From Cryptomeria japonica (taxonomy: Eukaryota > Streptophyta > Pinopsida > Cupressales > Cupressaceae), in contig NC_081405.1 in assembly GCF_030272615.1 (NCBI RefSeq), positions 311,563,235 to 311,627,234 on the forward strand: a stretch of DNA of 64,000 nucleotides. Direction: 5' to 3'. Position numbers and translations under genes: made by a program. The notes beneath the pieces are model-generated. The model worked only from the letters and a program-made list of their open reading frames with translations, searched no databases and was not told the origin of the DNA. Every line of letters starts with the position of its first letter. Position 1 is the first letter of the stretch. Of this stretch, positions 12,191 through 24,560 are shown in pieces.

Positions 12191-14100
12191 ATCTTGAAAT
12201 ATTTATTTATATTTTTTAATGATATTTATTTTTATTCTTATTATAAATAAAAATTAAAGTTAATATATATATCTATTTTTAATTAATATAATTTTTTTTA
12301 TAAAACTGGTTTAAGTAAAATTTTAATTTACACATATTTATTTATAAGAAATAAATTTTTTAATAATAAATTCAATTGTATATGTATATATACAGCTATA
12401 TATATATATAATCCCTTTCTTATACGTATCCTTTAAAAATTTCGTCGTAACCTTTAAAAATTTCCTTCTTAGTCACGTTCTTAGTTTCATACAAGCATAA
12501 TAGATTAACATGATTGAAAAAGTGTTGATCAAATACTATTTGCAGAGTGGATACGCATTATTTTCATCCTTCTTTTTCTTTTATCACAATATATGTAAAT
12601 GGTTTTTGCCCATCACTTTGGACCAACAACACTATGTCTGATATTAATAAACTAATATATAAATAAGAGCAAAGTAATTTATACATAAGTCTGTAAAAGA
12701 AAGACAACACGTTTCTTTGAGGCATTCTGCCAAACAGTAAATAAATAGTAAATACTAGCTCCTGTGCAATATATACATGGACATGGTTTCCATACCTTCA
12801 TTTTTATGCATTGTAGGGTGTGGAATCTGTCTTTGTTTTAAAAAGAAAATGCAAGCATTGATAGAAGATGCTGAAAGAAAGAAAGTCGAGAAAAGGGAAG
12901 AAAGTTAACATCAGCTACTCCATGTAGATCCACCATTGCAAAATACACATCAAACTCCTCCAACTGCCAATGTTTCATACTCACTGCAAAAGAGTTGTAT
13001 TGTGAAATTGTATGCCAATGTCCTGTATACATTCCAAAGAGTTATATTCTTAAAATTGTATGTCAATGTTACGTATATAGTTTCCAAATTTAAATCTCGC
13101 AACTATAGTTTACGACAAATTTATGTGCTGGTGTTAGGCAAATTCCTATCCGCTCACCATTGCATTAAAAAAAAAATATGAAACTACTATTTGAAAACAC
13201 TTCACTGTGAAGTTAGAAAAAAAATTTAAATTCTCAAAAATTTAATAATGTAGGAGAGCAAAATTTCGCTTAAATATCAGGTGGCTATTTTATATCTAAG
13301 AACTGAGATGAAGGATCTTTTGGTTAATGATTTCAAGCCAGCACTGCCATTGTCCCTCGGTATGAAGGACTATATATTAAATATAGATTTATGTGTATAT
13401 AACGATATATTTGTCTATTATATACGCGAGATAAAGATTGTTTTTATGAGGTTCGTATCTAGCCTCCTTTTCTTTATATTATAATAATATTATTTTAATA
13501 TTACAATATTGGTTTAATATAGATATTTTTTTATACCACTTCTCTATGGAGAAAAAATGTCATCTATGAATATCAATGTTAAAGTTGTTTTTGGATTTGT
13601 TGTCTATATTTTCCATATTCAATGTTTACTTTTTTTTTCAAAAAATTGTCATCTACGAATATCAATGTTAAGGTTGCTTTTGGATTTGTTTTCTATATTT
13701 TCTATATTCAATGTTTTAACTTAAAGATCATTGTTTAAACAACCAACTTGCTATATGATATTGTATATTTTATAATATGTTACAATAATTTTTAGATTGA
13801 TGCGTTTATATAGATTTTATGTATATATTACATACACTGCAATTATTAAACCCCCAAAGTTCTAGAGCTAGTAAGATTTTGACACAACAAAAGAAGAAAT
13901 AAATTAAAAATTCAAAACATCACTATTAATTAAAATTGTTCTAAAAATATTTCTTACAGAAGCTCAATCAAAAAATAAACATCTTTCATAGCAAACCTAT
14001 AAAGAAACTAAACAATCCATCTTAGACAAACTACAAATTCAAAATTCTATAGAACTAGATTACTCTAAGCACTGAATCGCTTAGGTGGATGATGTGGGAC
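12191..14100. other. AT-rich non-coding DNA
   Basis: Very AT-rich, with a short (TA)n near 12397-12411, scattered poly-A/T and a local duplication at 13559-13716. I see no gene, LTR pair or element end. Confidence 0.6.
13559..13716. repeat. tandem duplication, about 70 bp unit
   Basis: GTCATCTATGAATATCAATG and the following sequence up to ATTCAATGTTT recur, with a few substitutions, from 13648. The two copies are separated by a short T/A-rich spacer. Confidence 0.8.
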
Positions 14101-14149
14101 CCATTCATGTTGTTGCTTCCATCAACTTTGTTTTCTTTCCCCTAAGAAA

Positions 14150-15786
14150 TACCCTAAACAACTATTTTCCATTCATTGGTATCATGAAAAACTTGGAGTT
14201 TGCATAGGCAAAATTTCTTAAGAAGAATTTTTGCATGAATATAAGAGTTGTTGATGTTCCACCAAGGTATGACATTTTTATTTCATGGAAGTCAATTGTA
14301 CCAGTAGAAGCGAGCTTGCAATTAGATCTACCATATGTACTGATACCATTTAATGGCAAAGAACTCAAATTAGAAAGAGAAAGGACATCTCCTACTATCA
14401 TTGAAGACATTGAAGAAGAAGACGATTATGTCTGCTTCTGTGATATTGACATGGATAACTTGACTATGAATCCTCTTGAGGAAGTCAGAGAAGTTCCAAA
14501 CCCTTTAAGTAGTGAATTTAAAGAAGTTGACTAACTTTTTTTTTATGGTAAATGTACTTTAATAGAGCATCTCAAAGGAATCATCAATAGTAGGGATACT
14601 ATTTCTTTCTCCTATTTGTAGGACATTCAAATACTCTTATTTGTAGGACATTCAAATACTCTTATTTGTTCAATTTTTCATGCACCAATAATGTATTAGA
14701 GCATGAAGCCTTATTTGTAGGATTGAATCATGCTATCAAATGTAGAGTAAAGATGTTGAGAGTGTTTGGTGACTCAAAATTAGTGGTCTCCAAAATCAGA
14801 CATAAGTACTCATCAAAAAATAAGAGGTTAAAGCAATATAGGTATATAGTTTGGCATGTGTTAGAGTTCTTTGATACATTCTCTATTGAATGGATTGAGA
14901 GATCGAGAAATTTAATGGAATATTTTCTTTCTAACATTTCTTTGAGGCAAGAAGATATAACCCTTGTAGGGATTTCAAAGGTTGATGTAAAAACAAGACC
15001 TGTAGTACTTGGTAATATTTCCCATTGGCAAGTCTTTCATGATGAATAGAACTCTGAAAGTTCCTACAATGCATAGATGAGTATGAAAGTTAGGAAGTTG
15101 ATCTCATTAACTTTGTTGAAGTTAGTGATTGGAAGGAGATGCTCTTTGAGAAGGAAGTTATTCATCTCAAGACCAATAAGATTCCAATGGGGTTGGTTGT
15201 ATTGGAGAAAACATTTGACAATGTAGACAAGTGCAATGTAAGGAGAACAATGACACAAGACCAAGATGTCAAGGAGATAAATTTTGTGAAAGAGAATGCT
15301 CAAAGAATTATAATTATTGAAAAGAAGTTAGACACCCAAATCAGGACTCAATTGATTTCCTTACAGAGGAAGTATAAACATGTATTTTCTTGGTCATATG
15401 ATGACTTCAAGGCATATAAGGAATACTTTTTTCAACATGAGATTCCACTACAGCTATATGCAAAGCCCTTTGGGAAAAACTAAATGCTAATAAATTTTAT
15501 CTTTGCCCCAAAAATGTGGTAGGAGTTGATGACGTTAGGGGATGGGGGAATCATAAAGCCTATTAAGCACTTAACTTGGGTATCAAATCTAGTACCAATC
15601 AAGAAGAAGAATGACATGAAACTTTTTGCTGACTTAAAGAACTTGAACTTATTATCCTTGAAGGATAACTACACTCTGAAAAACATGGAAGCCATTGTGT
15701 AGGTGGTCATTGGATGTAATATACTCTCAATGATAGATGCTTTCTTAGGATACAACCATGTGAAAGGGAAGGAACTAGAGAAATAT
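14150..15786 (+). pseudogene. Tat-like gypsy pol, 5' part: post-protease region, RNase H-like, RT N-terminus
   Basis: At 14235-14534 the frame contains VVDVPPRYDIFISWKS, the post-protease segment of Tat-like gypsy elements, then an acidic linker. At 14666-14940 lies an RNase H-like domain (CTNNVLEHEALFVGLNHAI, GDSKLVVSKI, SIEWIERSRNLMEYFL). At 15139-15483 comes linker, then KYKHVFSWSYDDFKAY, the start of RT. RT continues to 15786 with WVSNLVPIKKKN, LKDNYTLKNME and SMIDAFLGYNHV. Similarity then stops and resumes near 22950. Frameshifts and stops occur throughout. The RNase H-like domain precedes RT here. Confidence 0.82.
14603..14668 (+). repeat. short tandem repeat, 28 bp unit
   Basis: TATTTGTAGGACATTCAAAT followed by ACTCT occurs twice in succession, just before the RNase H-like domain, so it may be a duplication inside the dead gypsy frame. 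Confidence 0.8.
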
Positions 15787-16817
15787 TTAATTAATTATCC
15801 CTTGAACCACATGATTAATTTAATTAATCATATAACCATTATTACCTTTAAATTAATTAAATTATATATAATCAATAACCCCTTTCCATTTCTCCAATGG
15901 ATTTATTTATTTCAATAAATCAAATTATGCCTTAGGGAATATTCCAATTTTTTCCCCAATCTTAACTAGCCAAATTAATTCATATTTAATTAGGCAAATT
16001 TTGTAATTCCTATAAACCCACATCTTGATCCCCCCATTAAAATAATTAACCCAAATCCTAATCCATGTTAGTATTTATTCAAATTTAAAATACTACACAC
16101 CTACCCAAGTCATCTCACCCAAACACATCACCTTTGACCAAGAGGTGCCCACACATGTGTGAGGATTCTCTTCCCCATAGAGCCACCTTACACTTTCTCT
16201 TTTTGGCTCATATGTCATAACCCCCATTTCCTAGACCCTACACCTTTTCCACAAGTGTTTCCACTTATCAACGTCATGAAATTCCCAAGGTTACATTAAT
16301 GTGAGAACACCTTCCCCTTTTCCCTATGACATATGGACTTCCCAAGGTTTTCTCTAATTTGCTTGAGGACACCTTCCCCTTTTTCCTATGATATTTGTTC
16401 TTGACAAGATATGGTCACACATGTGTGAGAACACCTTGCTTTCTCCTTCAAACTGAGCCCTTGATCAATCTTGAATCTTTACCATTCATTTCGAAGCCCC
16501 AATCTTTATAAATTGAAGTCTTCGCTCTTCTCAAATCATCCACTTTTCATCATAGACTTATGTTTCCCTTTTGGTTGCATATCAAATTATCATTGCACTA
16601 TCATAATGCCATTTTTATTCCAAAGAAATCTTATTCTCTTTGTGTCCAGCCACCACATCCACACTATGTTGTTATTCTAGTTTGAGAGAATTCCATACTT
16701 CACCCTGTCTATCTCTCTTACTCTCCATTTGTCAACCTTGAAGCAATGTGGTTCATTTAGACAAGTAGAACAAGGAAGATATCAATAGCAATGGGAGTTC
16801 CATTTTTGGGAAAATGG
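15787..16817. other. unknown insertion in gypsy RT, LTR-like non-coding DNA
   Basis: Sits between the break in the gypsy RT and the copia 3 LTR. It opens with TTAATTAA-rich, partly palindromic DNA like the LTR at 52514-53312, has a TATA-like TTTATAAATTG near 16504, and carries four imperfect copies of a GAACACCTTCCCCTTTT motif (16140-16440). No coding signal. Together with 22798-22950 it could be a solo LTR into which copia 3 inserted; I cannot define its ends. Confidence 0.45.
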
Positions 16818-17700
16818 TGTCTCAACCTTGCATTTAACTGAGGTTACTATTTATAGTAAGTTTTCATTTGAGCATGAAATGGTGCAAAATTATCCCCAAA
16901 CCTTCAAATTGGCTAGATAAGCATGTTGGTAAAGTTTCATCGCAATATCATAGCTATTTTTGAAGATAGTAATGTTTTTGTTTTTGAAGGCTCCGATGAA
17001 AGGTTTAAATTCAATTTTGAGGAATTTAGACCCTTCAAAATGCCCTGAAAAGTGGGCATAAATGGCATAGTAGTTTATAAGTTGATAAAAAAACTTAAAA
17101 CCTTTCTAACACTTCAAACAATTCATCAATCGGACACATGATTAACAAGTTATGGTCTCCAAAAGTTTGGACTCCTAAAATAAAAAATAAAAAATGCATT
17201 GCACACATAAATGAGTTGTAAAAGGAAGGGACACATGTTGATGTGTACTTTGACACATTATAAGGAATCTAAAATGGAGATAAGGTTGTTTCTACTTTAT
17301 GGGGTGGTTTTAGGCCATGGTTTTGTAATACCATTTGACGGTTTCTTGTATTGTATCTCCTATATATGAGGTGTGTGAGATAGAGGGTGTGTGTAAAAGT
17401 TTTATGACTATTGAGATACCTCTGAGTCTTTGTTTAGTGGTACTCCTGTGAAGAGCTTACTCTGCAAGTATATTGTAATTTATTATTGATTGTTGAATAA
17501 TATATTGAGCGGTTTTTGGAGTGTGGGGTTTTTCTCCCAAAAGGGGTTTCCCCACGTAAATCGTTGTATTACGGTATGCATGATATTGTGTCTATTTTTG
17601 TTAAGTTTTTGTAACTATTGTAACAATCTATAAAAAAAATTGTATTACCCTCCTTTCAAGGTTAGTTAAAGAAGTTGTTCCGGTACTTAACTTCCTCACA
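16818..17700 (+). repeat. 5' LTR of copia 3
   Basis: TGTCTCAACCTTGC at the start and CTTCCTCACA at the end, 883 bp, followed by the primer site. It matches 21929-22797 throughout. A TATA-like CTATATATGAGG near 17360 and a G/T-rich stretch (GGGTTTTTCTCCC near 17526) recur in the other LTR. Confidence 0.9.
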
Positions 17701-17702
17701 AG

Positions 17703-17715
17703 TGGTATCAAAGCC
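17703..17715 (+). promoter_or_regulatory. primer-binding site of copia 3
   Basis: TGGTATCAAAGCC, two bases after the 5' LTR, is the initiator tRNA-Met site with one substitution. Confidence 0.88.
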
Positions 17716-17825
17716 TGATCACCCTTGGTTTCAGTTGTGAGTTATTGGGTTTTTTGAACTAATCTAAATTTGAGTGGGACCTTGTGCAGAAGACACTTTT
17801 TGATCTTGTTGTAGAATTTTTTTTG

Positions 17826-18600
17826 ATGGCGTTTTCATGAAGGACAATAGAGGTGGAGAAATTTAATGGAAGTAATTTTGAGATGTGGAAGCTAAAGATG
17901 GAAGATTTATAAATAGATCGAGATTTGTAGGATGTTGTTGATGTGGGTGTCGCGAGAGCGACAGATCCTACTACGATAGCTCAGTATGATATTATGGATT
18001 GAAAAGGTAAGGGACTAATTAGACTATTCTTTGCATACTCTATTCCGATCAATGTCCACGAAGAGAACTTTGCAAAGAAGTTATGGAGTAAGCTTAGTGA
18101 TATGTATAAGACGAAATCTTTACTAAATCAGATTTTGTTGAGGAAGAAATGGTATTCCTTGAAGATGGAAGAGGGTGGATGAATTGTAGACCACCTGGAA
18201 GAATTTAATATGCTGGTGGCTCAATTGGTATGTGTTAGTGTTAAGATGGATGAAGAGGAGAAATTCTATATCTTTCTTTGTTCTATGCCTGATTCATTGG
18301 ATTCTCTTGTTATGACTATCAGTAATAATTTTGTTATTTAGAAATCTGAAGATGTGGTGGGTGCCCTACTTGGTGAAGAGATGTGGATGAAGGTATCCAT
18401 TAGTTTGAAGGAAGCCCTAACTATTCATGGAAGACCTAAGGAAAAAAAAAAAAGAATGAGAAGTGCAATAATTTAAAATCTAGAGGGAGATCAAAATCTC
18501 CTAAAAAGTCCAAAGTCATTTTCTAGAATTGTAATAAACTAGGTCACATCCGTAAGGACTGCAAAGAAGAAAAGAAGAATAAAAAGACTAAGTTTGATTA
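17826..18600 (+). pseudogene. copia 3 gag
   Basis: ATG at 17826, then VEKFNGSNFEMWKLKMED, the Gag N-terminus of TNT1-like copia elements. KKLWSKLSDMYKTKSLLNQI and LLRKKWYSLKM follow. The zinc knuckle near 18525 has lost its first Cys to a stop (NCNKLGHIRKDCKEE remains). A run of 12 A at 18440-18451 causes a frameshift. About six nonsense codons. Confidence 0.84.
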
Positions 18601-18659
18601 TGATTCTGAGTTTGAGAAGGAAGATGTTGATGCATTCATTGCGGTTTTGGCTACTCATG

Positions 18660-19998
18660 TAGGTATTGATGCATGGTTAATTGACTTAAGTGCATATTTT
18701 CATATGAATTCTAATAGAGATTGGTTTTCTAAATATGAATAATTTAATAGAGGTGAGGTGTACTTGGGTGATGATTCACATTTAGATATTATTGGTCATG
18801 GTAAATTTAGGATCAGGTTTCCTGATGGTTGAATAAGAAGTATTGGTTGTGTATTGTATATCCATGAATTAAAACAAAATTAATTATCTATGAGAAAACT
18901 GATAGATGGAGGTGTGCAAGTAGTCTTTTCTAATGTAGGATGTAAGATGATTAAGGGTGCTATGGTGATTGCTATAGTTGTTAAATTGGGAACTTTGTAT
19001 AAGATAGAGGCACACATTGTTGAGTGTAATACCACTTCTGTAAAAAGTAAATTTGTGCATACTTTATCAAAAGATTTAAGCGTTTCACCTTCAGTGGATG
19101 GACATGGCTTTGGGGTACCTAAGGGTGCTCTTTCTTCTAAAGAAAAATTACCGGTAGAGAAGACTATGTTATGGCACCAGAGATTTGGCCACATTGGAGA
19201 AAAAGATTTAAGGACCTTGAAAATAAAAACCTTGTTGAAGGTTTGAATAATTTTAATCTTGACTTTGATTTCTGCGAGCATTGCATTTATGGAAAACAAA
19301 ACCACATAAAATTTCACTCAAGTTCTCATAAATGTTGTGGTGTTTTGAATCTTATTCATTTTGATGCATTTGGTCCTGTAGATGTTTTGTCCATTGGAAA
19401 ATTCATATATTATGTTTTGTTTATTGATGATTTTAGTAGAAGGACATGGGTATATTTTTTGAAGAGTAAATTGGAAGTTTTCTGTCGATTTAAAAATTTT
19501 TAAGCAATAGTTGAGTTGTAGAATGGAAAGAAGATAAAATGTTTGAGGACTGATAATGGAAGTGAATTTTTCTCTACCAATTTTAATAGATTCTATAAAG
19601 ACTATGGCATTAATACACATAAGATAACTCTGTATTCTCCACAACAGAATGGAGTTGCAAAAATAATGAATAGGACACTAATGGAGAAGGCTAGGAGATT
19701 GCTAAGTGGTCCTCATAGAGAACAAAATTTTTGGCTTGAAGTTGATACCACTACTTACTAGCTGATTAATAGGTCTCCTACATCATCTCTTGTTGATAAA
19801 GTTCCTATGGAAGCATGGTCAGGTCACAAGCCTTCATTGAGACATCATAGAGTTTTTGGTTGTGAGACATATGCACGTGCCAAAGGAGAAGCGAACAAAG
19901 TTGGAGAACAAGGCTGTGAAATGTATCTTCATTGGATACAACTATGTTATGAAAGGATAAAAGTTTTGGGACCCTATTACATAGAAAATAATTCATAG
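18660..19998 (+). pseudogene. copia 3 protease and integrase
   Basis: The protease site reads WLIDLSAYFHM near 18674; the catalytic D-S/T-G motif has changed to D-L-S, so activity is lost. GAG-pre-integrase WHQRFGHIGEKDL lies near 19172, integrase zinc site and core follow: FIDDFSRRTWVYFLKSK near 19421, LRTDNGSEFF near 19541, YSPQQNGVAKIMNRTLMEKA near 19633, then WSGHKPSLRHHRVFGC near 19817. Stops interrupt at several points. Confidence 0.86.
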
Positions 19999-20208
19999 GA
20001 GTATTTTTTATGGAGAAATTAAGTCCCTTTCTGCTACATTACAGCCAAAACAGACTAAACAAGAAGATGTGATTCAATTTACTTTTATGCCTGAAAGAGT
20101 TGAATCGAGACCCCTTGATAGGCAAGAAGTTGAGGAGAGCTCATCTAGCTATGAATGTTCAGAGGATGAGGAAGAACATCCAACTCAGCTTGTTCACAGG
20201 TGTACAAG

Positions 20209-21795
20209 TCATAGATAACCACATGAAAGGTATTCACTTGATGATTGGAGATGTATTTTTTCTTTGAATACTAATGTGGATGAACCTAGATCTGTAGAAG
20301 AGGCATTATGTATGAATGATGTAGAATCTTGGAAGATTGCTATGTAAGAAGAAATGGAAGCTTTGAAAAAGAATGACACATGGGATCTTGTACCATTTCC
20401 TAAGGGACAAAAACCTATTGGTTGTAAATGGGTGTTCAATAAAAAGATTGGTTCAGATGGAGGCATTGAAAAGTTAAAAGCAAGGTTGGTTGCAAAAGGC
20501 TACTCTAAAGGAGCGGGTGTTGATTATGGTGAGATATTTTCTCCAGTTGCAAAAATGACATCCATTACATATTTGCTTTTTATTAGTGATTCTCAAGATT
20601 TAGAGGTTGAGAAAATGGATGTGAATACTAGTTTCCCTCATGCTGATTTGGAGGAGGATATTTATATGACACAACTCGAGAACTATGTGGTGAAGGATAA
20701 AAGTAATTTGGTCTGTAAATTAAGGAAATCTATGTATGGCCTCAAACAGAGTCCTAGGATGTGGTATCGAAAATTAGATACACATGCATTGAGTTTTGGA
20801 TTTGAGCATTCTAAATTAGATAACTCAGTTTACTTTAAATTTAATGGTGATGATTTCCTATACATTGCATTGTATGTTGATGATATATTATTTATTGATA
20901 AAGAGAAATTTATGATTTCAGAACTAAAGTCTCATCTCCCTGCTAAAATTGAAATGAAAGATCTTGGTGAAACAAAGAACATTCTTGGGATGAAAATTAG
21001 AAGAAATAGAGTAACTAGAAAGCTATGGCTAGACCTGAGTAAATATGTGAATTTAGTTTTGCAGAGATTCAACATGTAGGATTGTAGACCATTATTTGTT
21101 TCTTTTACAATAGGAATGAAATTATCTGCTTTTGATTGTCCTACATCTCCAACAAAGATGGAAGATGAACAAATTACCTTACCAGAGTGTAGTTGGAAGT
21201 TTGATGTATGCTATGGTATGTACTAGACCAGACATTTCTAAAGAAGTGGGAGTTCTTTCTAGATATATGTCTAATCTTGGTAGAGTTCATTAAGATATAG
21301 TCAAAAGAGTTCAAATATTTGAAGGGTAGCTCAAAGTATTCTGTCTGATATCATGGTAATTTGGTTGGAGATGTGATTTTCCTTTATATTCATGGTTATG
21401 TGGATTCACACTCGGAAGGTGGTATTGATAGAAGAAGATCCATGAGTCTTTATGTGTTTACTTAATTTGGTGGTGTAATTAGTTGGATGAGTAAGCCATA
21501 GGTTATGGTTTCTTTGTCCAATACGAAAGCAAAGTATATGGTAGCTACTCATGCTTGTAAAGAAGCCATTTGGCTTAAGAGATTGTGTTCAGACATTAGA
21601 ATAAAATAAGGAGCAGTGGCAGTTTATGGTGATAGTTGGAGTATGATCTGCCTAGCTAAGAAATTGACATTTCATGCTCAGACCAAACAGTTTGATGTAT
21701 AGTATAATTTTGTCAAAGATATGGTTGAAGATGACAAGGTGAAGTTGGTTAAGGTAAAAGCTTTGATGAATAATGTTAAAATTCTTTAACAAATG
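20209..21795 (+). pseudogene. copia 3 reverse transcriptase and RNase H
   Basis: RT is the best-preserved segment, open for 241 codons (20354-21079): DTWDLVPFPKGQKPIGCKWVF, ARLVAKGYSKGAGVDY, MYGLKQSPRMWY and an intact catalytic box YVDDILF near 20874. After the stop at 21079 the sequence continues through MYAMVCTRPDIS near 21200 and RNase H with SNTKAKYMVATHACKEA near 21520, YGDSWSMICLAKK near 21625 and HAQTKQFDV near 21674. The end near 21795 lies before the 3' LTR. Confidence 0.87.
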
Positions 21796-21899
21796 TTGTG
21801 AGAATAAATAAATTTAAAATGGTGTTCAGTGTCTATGGGCCTAATGGCCCCTAGCAATTAAGTTATTGTGTATGATTCCTTTGGAGTTGCAAGATGTTT

Positions 21900-21926
21900 G
21901 ACAAGTGGGAGAATGGTGGAAACATA
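21900..21926 (+). promoter_or_regulatory. polypurine-rich region of copia 3
   Basis: Purine-rich AAGTGGGAGAATGGTGGAAA lies directly before the 3' LTR start at 21929, the expected plus-strand primer position; the exact tract is less clean than in copia 1. Confidence 0.6.
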
Positions 21927-21928
21927 AT

Positions 21929-22797
21929 GTCACACCCTTACATTTACATGATGTTACTATTTATAATAAGTTTTCATTTGAGCATGAAATGGTGTGAAAT
22001 TCTCCCCAAAGTTTCTGATTGGCTAGATAAGCATGTCGGTAAAGTTTCATTGTAATATCATAGCTATTTTTGAAGATATTTAAGTTTTCATTTTTGAAGG
22101 TTGCAATGAAAGATTTAAATTTAATTTTAAGGATTTTAGACCCTCCAAAATGCCTTGAAAAGTGGGCATAAATGGTGTAGCATTTTTGAGGTGATATAGA
22201 TCACTCTATGAGATTTCCGGTGCTTCAAACGGTTTATCAATTGGACACAAAGTTAACAAGTTATGGCCTCTTGAAGTAGGAAAATATAAAATGCACTAGA
22301 CACATAAATGAGCTATAAAAGGGAGGAACAAGCTTTGGAGTGTGTTTTGACACATCATAGGGCATCTAGAAAAGAGATAAGGCTGGCTCTACTTTATTGG
22401 GTGGTTTTAGCCCATGGTTTTGTAATACTATTTGATGGTTTCTTGTATTGTATCTCCTATATATGAGGTGTGTGAGATAGAGGTTGTGTGTATGAGTCTT
22501 ATGGCTATTGAGTTACCTTTGAATCTCTATTTAGTAGTACTCCTGTGAAGAGCTATCTCTGCTAGTATATCATAATCTATTATTGGTTGCTGAATAATAT
22601 ATTGGGTGGGTTTTGGAGTGTGGGTTTTTTCTCTCGAAAGGGTTTTCCCCACATAAATCACTATGTTGCGGTATGCATGATATTATGTCTATTTTTGTCA
22701 ATTTTTTGTAACTATTGTAATGATCTATAATTATTTTTGCATTACCCTCTTCTCAAGGTTAGTGTAGGAAGTTGTTTTGTTACTTAACTTCCTTACA
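21929..22797 (+). repeat. 3' LTR of copia 3
   Basis: TGTCACACCCTTAC at the start and CTTCCTTACA at the end, 869 bp. Aligns along its length with 16818-17700; differences include many C-to-T and G-to-A changes. Confidence 0.9.
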
Positions 22798-22949
22798 GTC
22801 TTGAGGGAGTTTATTTATTTATTCATATCTCTTATGCTTTCATGTTATAGTCTTCCTTATTAGTGCATTTAAAATGGTTTGATTTGTTTTGAGTACTAAT
22901 CCTACTAACTGTTTAATGGTATTATAATTTTTATTAATCTATGGGTCAC

Positions 22950-23670
22950 TTATGTTTACAAAATAATTCCGTTTGGTTTAACAAATGTAGGAGCAAATTT
23001 TTAGAGAGTCGTGGATGTTATATTTATAGGGCTTATTCATGAGACAATAGTACTATATCAATATGATTTGAAAACATTCCCAAAGAAGGCAATGGATCAT
23101 TCTGCACTCTTCGAGAAGATTTTTATTAGAGTCTTGGAATATGGTATATCTTTGAACCCAAAGGTAAATTTGTTATGATTGAGGGAGAAATCCTTGGACA
23201 TATTGTGTCAAAGGATGGAGTGAGAATACATCTATAGAGGATTGAAGCAATTGACATAATTCCCATTCCCAAGACTATCAAATGAATCAAATCCTTCTTT
23301 GGATATATCAACTTTGTGAGAAGATTTTTATCCAAATTTATAAAAATCACTAAAGCTATATTAAAGATGGTGAAGAAAGGTTAGAGTATTTCATGGAGAA
23401 ATGAAGCAATCCAATCATTCAAAGTTGTTAAAGAGACAATCGACCAAGCACTATTGTCAAAGTCTCTCAATTTTGGTAATCCCTTTCAAATATATTCTAT
23501 TTATTCCTTCCATAATATTGTTGTAGTATTACATCAAAAGAGTGATGAGGGTTATGAGTAGTTAATTACCTTCTTTAGTAAGTCTTTGCAAGATATTGAA
23601 TTGAACTATGACATAATGGAGAAGAAGCCTATGTTTTTCCTTGCTAAGGTATTCAAATGTATATAGATAT
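22950..23670 (+). pseudogene. Tat-like gypsy pol, 3' part: RT C-terminus and RNase H start
   Basis: Resumes the RT broken at 15786: YKIIPFGLTNVGANF near 22958, a degraded YLDD box (YQYDL near 23058), GISLNPK near 23145, GHIVSKDGVRI-like sequence near 23195 and FFGYINFVRRF near 23298. Continues with the connection region and a Ty3-type RNase H beginning (ELNYDIMEKK near 23600), then ends near 23670. Integrase is absent. The two halves fit with only a few residues missing, so the 7.2 kb between them is inserted DNA. Confidence 0.82.
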
Positions 23671-24560
23671 ATTGTACCTTTGGTTTTTTGTTGTTTGGTC
23701 TAACTAGTTTTGGGCTTTGGTCTTTATTTTGTCTAGTCTACTTCCCAAGAGATTTGGATCCTCACTATAACCATCCTAGTCACACCTCCCTAGAGAGAGC
23801 GACTAGTAGAACCCAAAAATTAAAAGCTTAAATGCCTTAAAATATTCCTTGTTTGATGTTTGGTTAGGTTATAGTATCCATTAAACCCTAATACATATAG
23901 GTTGCAAAGTACTGGTTTACTAAAACCCTTAATTTAGTATTGACTTGCTAGTAATGGTATTTGGTTATAAGTTATAACCTTACATTTTCATTTCCCATTT
24001 ATCACCAACCCCTCCTTTCTAGCAAAGTGCTATCTCAGTGTTTATTTTTCCTAATTCCATGCTTTAATATTTCCTAAAGTTCTCTTAAGTGAGATTAATA
24101 GCTTGCATGGCACTGTGACCCTCTTTCATGTAGTAACAACTAAACCCCCAAGAGAACATGGACCATTCTATATTTGATGGGCGTGTTTCAGGTCAAAGAT
24201 ATAGTGCAGCATATCGATGCATCCTTATTGGATCGTGTTGATGTGGATATAGAGTTGTTAAAGTGCGGTCACACCACTGGTCTCATGATGTTGTGAAACA
24301 CATCTAGGTGGAGACTGGAACAAGGCAAAGCATAGAGAGGGTTTCTAAAATTTTGATCTTTTAATCTTGGCCATCCATTTTCTGTGACCATTAATTAATA
24401 GTGTTACACATTCAAACTGGTAAACAATTACAAATATGAATGTTTTCTCACATATGAATGGAGTAAATAGTTAAATGACTATAGTAGTTGGATTTGGTAA
24501 TGTAGTGTCATAAAATTATGACCTTAGTAATTTACAACTGCATTATGGTCCTCACGCATG
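23671..24560. other. unassigned DNA
   Basis: No coding signal, no internal repeats and no recognisable element ends. Follows the truncated gypsy RNase H. Confidence 0.5.

Larger units (their letters stand above)
16818..22797 (+). mobile_element. Ty1/copia retrotransposon 3, complete with both LTRs
   Basis: Full-length copia element: 5' LTR 16818-17700, primer site, gag, protease, integrase, RT, RNase H, polypurine region and 3' LTR 21929-22797. The LTRs are clearly related but differ at many positions, so the insertion is old. The order and the TNT1-like motifs place it in Ty1/copia. All frames contain stops. It lies inside the block that splits the gypsy RT. The 5-bp flanks (AATGG left, GTCTT right) do not match. 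Confidence 0.9.

Noticed and set aside
16818-22797. Target-site duplication of copia 3
   Set aside because: The 5-bp flanks AATGG and GTCTT do not match, even allowing for one change.
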